NCBI GenBank assembly: GCA_003105245.1 | Contig: PQAI01000207.1 | Coordinates: 21,915 to 39,340, forward strand | Reading direction: 5' to 3' | Length of the DNA stretch: 17,426 nucleotides | From: Betaproteobacteria bacterium | GTDB taxonomy: Bacteria; Pseudomonadota; Gammaproteobacteria; Burkholderiales; Usitatibacteraceae | Shown here: positions 13,995-17,426 of the stretch, piece by piece | Position numbering within the stretch: position 1 is the first letter of the stretch | How the letters are laid out: the number at the start of each line of letters is the position of its first letter | Program-made: the position numbers and the translations under genes | The notes under the pieces: model-generated | What the model saw: the letters and a program-made list of their open reading frames with translations, nothing else | Database searches by the model: none | What the model was told of the DNA's origin: nothing

Positions 13995-14297
13995 TCAGCC
14001 CGTGGCCGGCAGGCTCGCGCGAAGCAGCGGCACGAGGCGCTCGACCGCGCCGCGGTCGCCGCGTGCCGCCGCCTCCTCGAGCTCGGCGCCGATGCGGCCG
14101 GCCTCGGGGAACCCGAAGGGGGCCGAGGAGCCCTTGAAGGCGTGGCCGACGGCGCGGGCGGTGGCGAGATCGCCTGCCGCGAGCGCCGCCTCCAGGCGGG
14201 CGAGATCGGCCCGGCGCGCCTCGAGGTACAGGCCCATGAGCTCGCGGATGTCGTCCGAGAGGTCGAAGGGCGTGTCGCCGGGGGGGGGCTGGGTCAT
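13995..14297 (-). CDS. Free histidine phosphotransfer (Hpt) protein
   Basis: A 100-residue all-helical protein. The phospho-acceptor motif is VGHAFKGSSAPFGF with His52 and the typical Lys and Gly-Ser that follow. Hpt proteins shuttle phosphate between receivers, here presumably those encoded downstream. The ATG at 14297 overlaps the stop of the caspase-like gene (ATGA); a longer reading frame upstream would run back into that gene and is not needed. Codons 4-6 contain a run of nine C residues on this strand, a tract that could slip during replication and shift the frame right after the start. Confidence 0.9.
   Translation of the reverse strand: MTQPPPGDTPFDLSDDIRELMGLYLEARRADLARLEAALAAGDLATARAVGHAFKGSSAPFGFPEAGRIGAELEEAAARGDRGAVERLVPLLRASLPATG
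14280..14288. repeat. Nine-base G/C homopolymer in the Hpt gene
   Basis: Nine consecutive G on the plus strand (C on the coding strand) at codons 4-6 of the Hpt gene, encoding part of TQPPPGD. Insertion or loss of one base would abolish the protein. Whether it varies cannot be told from one sequence. Confidence 0.8.
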
Positions 14298-16540
14298 GGG
14301 CGCACGAAGTAGAAATCGCCGGTGAGGGACGACGATTCCCACGGGACCTGAAGGTCCCGGGACTCGGTGGCGACGGCCGCGCGCACCCGCTTGAAGACGT
14401 CCTCGATACGAAGGCCGGGCACGCGCATCTCGCGCAGAAGGTGGCGCGTGTAGAGGCCGTTTCGCCCCTCGCCGTCGTCGGCGGTCTTGCCCGGGGAGGT
14501 GGAGTAGGCGATGAGCGTGCCTTTCGGAGCGTCGATCGACGCGAGCCCGCGCCTGCCGCCGCGCGCCGTGCGTGCGAACGGATTGTCGCGGCAGGCGTCG
14601 AGCACGATGAGGTTGAGCCTGTTCCTCGCCTGCTCGATGCGCGAGAGCACGACGCCCACGTTGAGCGCGCGGTACTGAACGTCCTTTTCCGCGCGCAGGT
14701 CCGCGTCGACGGGAACGAGGTAGTTCTCGCCGTCGACCTGCACGCCGTGGCCGGCGTAGAAGAACAGGCCCACGCCGCGCGAGGCGGCCAGCCGCCCGGC
14801 GAACTGGTCGATCGCGCGGTTGAGGGATTCGAGGGTGGCGTTCTCCACGCGGATCACCTCGAAGCCCGAGTCGGCGAGCGCGCGCGAGAAGTCGCGCGAG
14901 TCGTTCACGGCGTTGCGAAGCGGCGCGCGGCCGTAGGCGGCGTTGCCAACCACGAGGGCCACGCGGCGCTCGCCGCCGGTATCCGCGGTGACGGGCGTGG
15001 CCGGCGTCTCGGGACCGGCGGAGGACCCCGAAAGCGCCACGAGCCGCTCGACGGCCTCCATCGCGCCCGGCGCCGTGGAGGCCTGGCGATACAGGCGCAG
15101 CGCCGGCTCGAGGCGGCCCTCGGACTCCTCGCAGGTCGCCGCGTTGTAGGCCACCGCCGGCGCCGCGGATTCGACCTCCGCGAGCGAGCGGAAGGTCCGG
15201 CAGGCACGCTCCTCGTCGCCCTGCAGCGCCGCCTGGATGGCGGAGCCGAACTCCTGGCGAGCCGAGGCGGAGCGGATCTCGGCGTCGGGCACCAGGAAGC
15301 GCTTCTGGATGCCCGCGAGCGACTGGGAAATGATCTCGCGGATGTTCTGCATGACCTCCCGGCGCGCCTCCTGCAGCAGTTCGTCAGCCGGCGGCGGCGA
15401 CTGGAACCCGCAGCCGTCGCCGGAGGCGGTGCCCACGACGGTGTCGGAGAAGGCGCTGCGTCCGCTCGCGACCTCGGCCAGGGTGAGCTGCGCCTGCCAC
15501 TCCGCCGTTCGGCGCGTGCAGACGATCTCCATCGGCGCCTGGTCGATGCACTCCTCCGTTCGCTTGTCCTGCAGGTCGGTGCGGCGCACCTTGATGCACT
15601 TGAGGCCGGGCTGGGTGACCGGAACGTCGCTCACGCGCGGGGCGAGCACCACGCCGAAGAGCACCATGTCGGCCTCCATCTGCTGGCCTGCGCGCACCAT
15701 CGCCAGGGACCGCGATGCCGGCACCCGGAGCCCCTCGACTTCCTGCGCCGCGGCGATCGTGCGCACGGAGCGCGAGGCTCCGCTGCCGGTCACCGCGAGG
15801 AATTTCTGCACCTCCTCGCCGAAGCCCGCGCCGCGGTCGCCCGCAAAAGGCAGCATCAGGAGGCCCACGCTGCTGCGCGACTGGACGCGGACCGCGAGGC
15901 GGCGCGCGAGATCTGCCACCGCGGGATCGCGAGCGGGGTGGGCGGCGACGGCGTCGAGCAGGGGCACCATGTCGCCGGTCTGCCCCATACGGTCGATCAC
16001 CGAGAGCGTGAAGAGCTCCGGCAGCAGGTCCTCGGCGGGCCATTCGCGGCGCCAGCCGGGAAGGCCGGCTTGAAGGCGCTCGATCCGGGAACGCGCCTGC
16101 GGGGAAAGCGGCGGGACGAGGCGGCGGCCGGGGTCCTGCGCGTAGGCGTAGTGGAATGAGCCGGCGAGGCGCAGGTCGGCGGCGGACGGCGCGGAATCCG
16201 GCAGCACCCGGGTGTCGAGGCGGCCCGAGACGGCCTCGATGCCCGCGGGACCCACCCGAAGGCGTGCGGGCGCCCGGGCGCGCTCGGTGCGGCGCCCCTG
16301 GGGCAGCAGCAGCGCGATGCGGGCCGCGCCGTCCAGCGCGACCTCGTCGCCGGCCTGAAGGGGAAGGAACAGCCGCAACGCGACGGGCTGCCCGCCGCGA
16401 AGCAGCGTGGTGCCCGGCGAGATCTCGTAGGGGAAGGCCACCGGCGCCTCCTCGGCGAGGACGGGCGTGGTGGCGAGGACGGCCGCGATCGCCGCGGCCC
16501 GGACGAGCGCCTCGATCGACAAGTCGAGGGAGCGCCTCAC
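14294..16540 (-). CDS. Secreted multidomain caspase-like (peptidase C14) protein
   Basis: A 748-residue protein with a signal peptide (1-29, ending PVLA), so it should be periplasmic. Residues 36-105 look FecR-like (a GTTLLRGG start, then a GDEVALDGAARIALLLPQGR pattern). Residues about 223-300 resemble the TolB/LpoB/CsgG fold (SVGLLMLPFAGD, then QMEADMVLFGVV). Cysteines 315, 331, 341 and 377 could form disulphides. Residues 435-490 are TPR-like (AYNAATCEESEGRLEPALRLYRQAS). The caspase domain covers 524-748: RVALVVGNAAY (526-536), catalytic His598 (FFYAGHGVQ) and Cys650 (LDACRDNPF), both present, so it is probably active. Such proteins cleave after basic residues in known metacaspases; the substrate here is unknown. 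The start is GTG at 16540 with only weak upstream GGATG. It is the first gene of the cluster and overlaps the Hpt gene by four bases, tying it to the phosphorelay. The domain calls before 520 are tentative; the caspase call is firm. Confidence 0.88.
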   Translation of the reverse strand: MRRSLDLSIEALVRAAAIAAVLATTPVLAEEAPVAFPYEISPGTTLLRGGQPVALRLFLPLQAGDEVALDGAARIALLLPQGRRTERARAPARLRVGPAGIEAVSGRLDTRVLPDSAPSAADLRLAGSFHYAYAQDPGRRLVPPLSPQARSRIERLQAGLPGWRREWPAEDLLPELFTLSVIDRMGQTGDMVPLLDAVAAHPARDPAVADLARRLAVRVQSRSSVGLLMLPFAGDRGAGFGEEVQKFLAVTGSGASRSVRTIAAAQEVEGLRVPASRSLAMVRAGQQMEADMVLFGVVLAPRVSDVPVTQPGLKCIKVRRTDLQDKRTEECIDQAPMEIVCTRRTAEWQAQLTLAEVASGRSAFSDTVVGTASGDGCGFQSPPPADELLQEARREVMQNIREIISQSLAGIQKRFLVPDAEIRSASARQEFGSAIQAALQGDEERACRTFRSLAEVESAAPAVAYNAATCEESEGRLEPALRLYRQASTAPGAMEAVERLVALSGSSAGPETPATPVTADTGGERRVALVVGNAAYGRAPLRNAVNDSRDFSRALADSGFEVIRVENATLESLNRAIDQFAGRLAASRGVGLFFYAGHGVQVDGENYLVPVDADLRAEKDVQYRALNVGVVLSRIEQARNRLNLIVLDACRDNPFARTARGGRRGLASIDAPKGTLIAYSTSPGKTADDGEGRNGLYTRHLLREMRVPGLRIEDVFKRVRAAVATESRDLQVPWESSSLTGDFYFVRP

Positions 16541-16569
16541 GGGCGCATCCGCGAAGGGCGGCTGCGGCG

Positions 16570-16598
16570 TTGTCGCGTGCGCCCGGTGCGCCTAGAAT
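16570..16598 (+). promoter_or_regulatory. Promoter of the lipoprotein gene
   Basis: TTGTCG (16570-16575), a 17-base spacer and TAGAAT (16593-16598) form a fair sigma70 promoter on the plus strand, 35 bases before the lipoprotein ATG. The 11-base palindrome GGGTGACACCC (16603-16613) sits at the expected start of transcription and could be an operator. I found no clear promoter for the divergent caspase operon in the same 93-base gap. Confidence 0.6.
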
Positions 16599-16633
16599 CC
16601 ATGGGTGACACCCTAGCAGATCGCGAAGGGCCC

Positions 16634-17188
16634 ATGAAGAGCGTCCTGGCTGCCGTCGGTTCCGCATTGCTTGCCGCGGGTTGCGCGACGCCGGGCGCGC
16701 CCACCGAGCAGGTCGTGGGCGGGGCTGCTCCGGCGCAAGGCGACGAGGTTCAGGCGGTCGCGCTCGAGACCGTGGATGCCGCGCAGGTCCCGGTGGACGC
16801 CGTTCGCTGCAGCCTTCGCAACGACAAGGGCGCCTGGGAGGTCCGGACCCCGGGCACCGCGAGGGTGATGCGCTCGACGCGGCCCCTGGAGATCGTCTGC
16901 CTGAAGCCCGGCTACCGCGCGTTCGTGCACGCGACCGAATCCCAGGGCGACCTCATCGGCTCGGCGTTCAAGGGCGCGGCCATCGGCGGTGCGGCGACCG
17001 CCGTGGTCGCCACGCCCCTGCTGGCCATTCCCGTATTCGGACCGCTCATATACGCGGGCACCGTCGGTGGGACGGCGCTGCTTGGAGGCACCGTGAGCGC
17101 GGTAGTGGATCACGGCAAAGGCACGCCCTACCGCTACCCCGACCGGCTCGTGCTGCCGCTCACGCCCGAGCCGGGCGCCCGCCGCTAG
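16634..17188 (+). CDS. Putative lipoprotein with PEGA-like and glycine-rich hydrophobic regions
   Basis: A 184-residue protein whose start MKSVLAAVGSALLAAGC has a lipobox-like end with Cys17, so it is probably lipid-anchored in the envelope. Residues 56-100 (VRCSLRNDKGAWEVRTPG, then LEIVCLKPGYRAF) resemble the small PEGA-type beta domains common in bacterial surface lipoproteins; Cys59 and Cys89 may pair. Residues 108-158 are glycine-rich and hydrophobic, like a glycine zipper. The ATG at 16634 is preferred because GAAGG lies just upstream and the signal peptide starts there; an upstream in-frame ATG would bury it. I do not recognise a named family. It diverges from the caspase operon and converges with lysS, leaving only 7 bases between the two stops. 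Confidence 0.8.
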   Translation: MKSVLAAVGSALLAAGCATPGAPTEQVVGGAAPAQGDEVQAVALETVDAAQVPVDAVRCSLRNDKGAWEVRTPGTARVMRSTRPLEIVCLKPGYRAFVHATESQGDLIGSAFKGAAIGGAATAVVATPLLAIPVFGPLIYAGTVGGTALLGGTVSAVVDHGKGTPYRYPDRLVLPLTPEPGARR

Positions 17189-17195
17189 CCGGGTC

Positions 17196-17426
<231 letters not shown>

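Overview
The window is GC-rich chromosomal DNA, most likely from a betaproteobacterium that stores polyhydroxybutyrate (PHB). The evidence is a PhaR repressor, a phasin and an acetoacetyl-CoA reductase of betaproteobacterial type, next to rimO, with lysS at the far end. I cannot name the genus from sequence alone. Genes are packed tightly, and the longest stretch without a gene is about 240 bases.

Region 1 (1-3263) handles PHB. On the minus strand lie a phasin (2420-1890), phaB (1743-994) and the start of a secreted prolyl oligopeptidase (851 to the left edge). phaR runs the other way from 2661. The phasin/phaR gap holds a near-consensus sigma70 promoter (TTGACA, 17 bp, TAGAAT) for the phasin and repeated TGC/GCA motifs that could be PhaR operators. 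A strong terminator preceded by a second hairpin separates phasin from phaB, and another terminator follows phaB. rimO (3273-4607) starts 9 bases after phaR.

Region 2 (4611-16540) is the accessory part: twelve minus-strand genes that mostly overlap or nearly touch. In transcription order they encode a secreted caspase-fold protein with FecR-like, TolB/LpoB-like and TPR-like regions; a free Hpt protein; a three-PAS histidine kinase; a CheY-like receiver; a receiver with an unusual N-terminal extension; a glycine-zipper protein; a second copy of the extended receiver; another CheY-like receiver; a YaiO-family outer-membrane barrel; a membrane-anchored HEAT-repeat protein; a GT2 membrane glycosyltransferase; and a CHASE3-PAS histidine kinase. 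The likely reading is a split phosphorelay (two kinases, one Hpt, four receivers, no DNA-binding output) that acts on proteins and controls synthesis and export of a surface glycan. The caspase-like protein at the head is the least expected member. This reading is inference from domain content and gene order.

Region 3 (16541-17426) has a plus-strand lipoprotein with its own promoter, diverging from the caspase operon and converging with the 3' end of lysS, which runs off the right edge.
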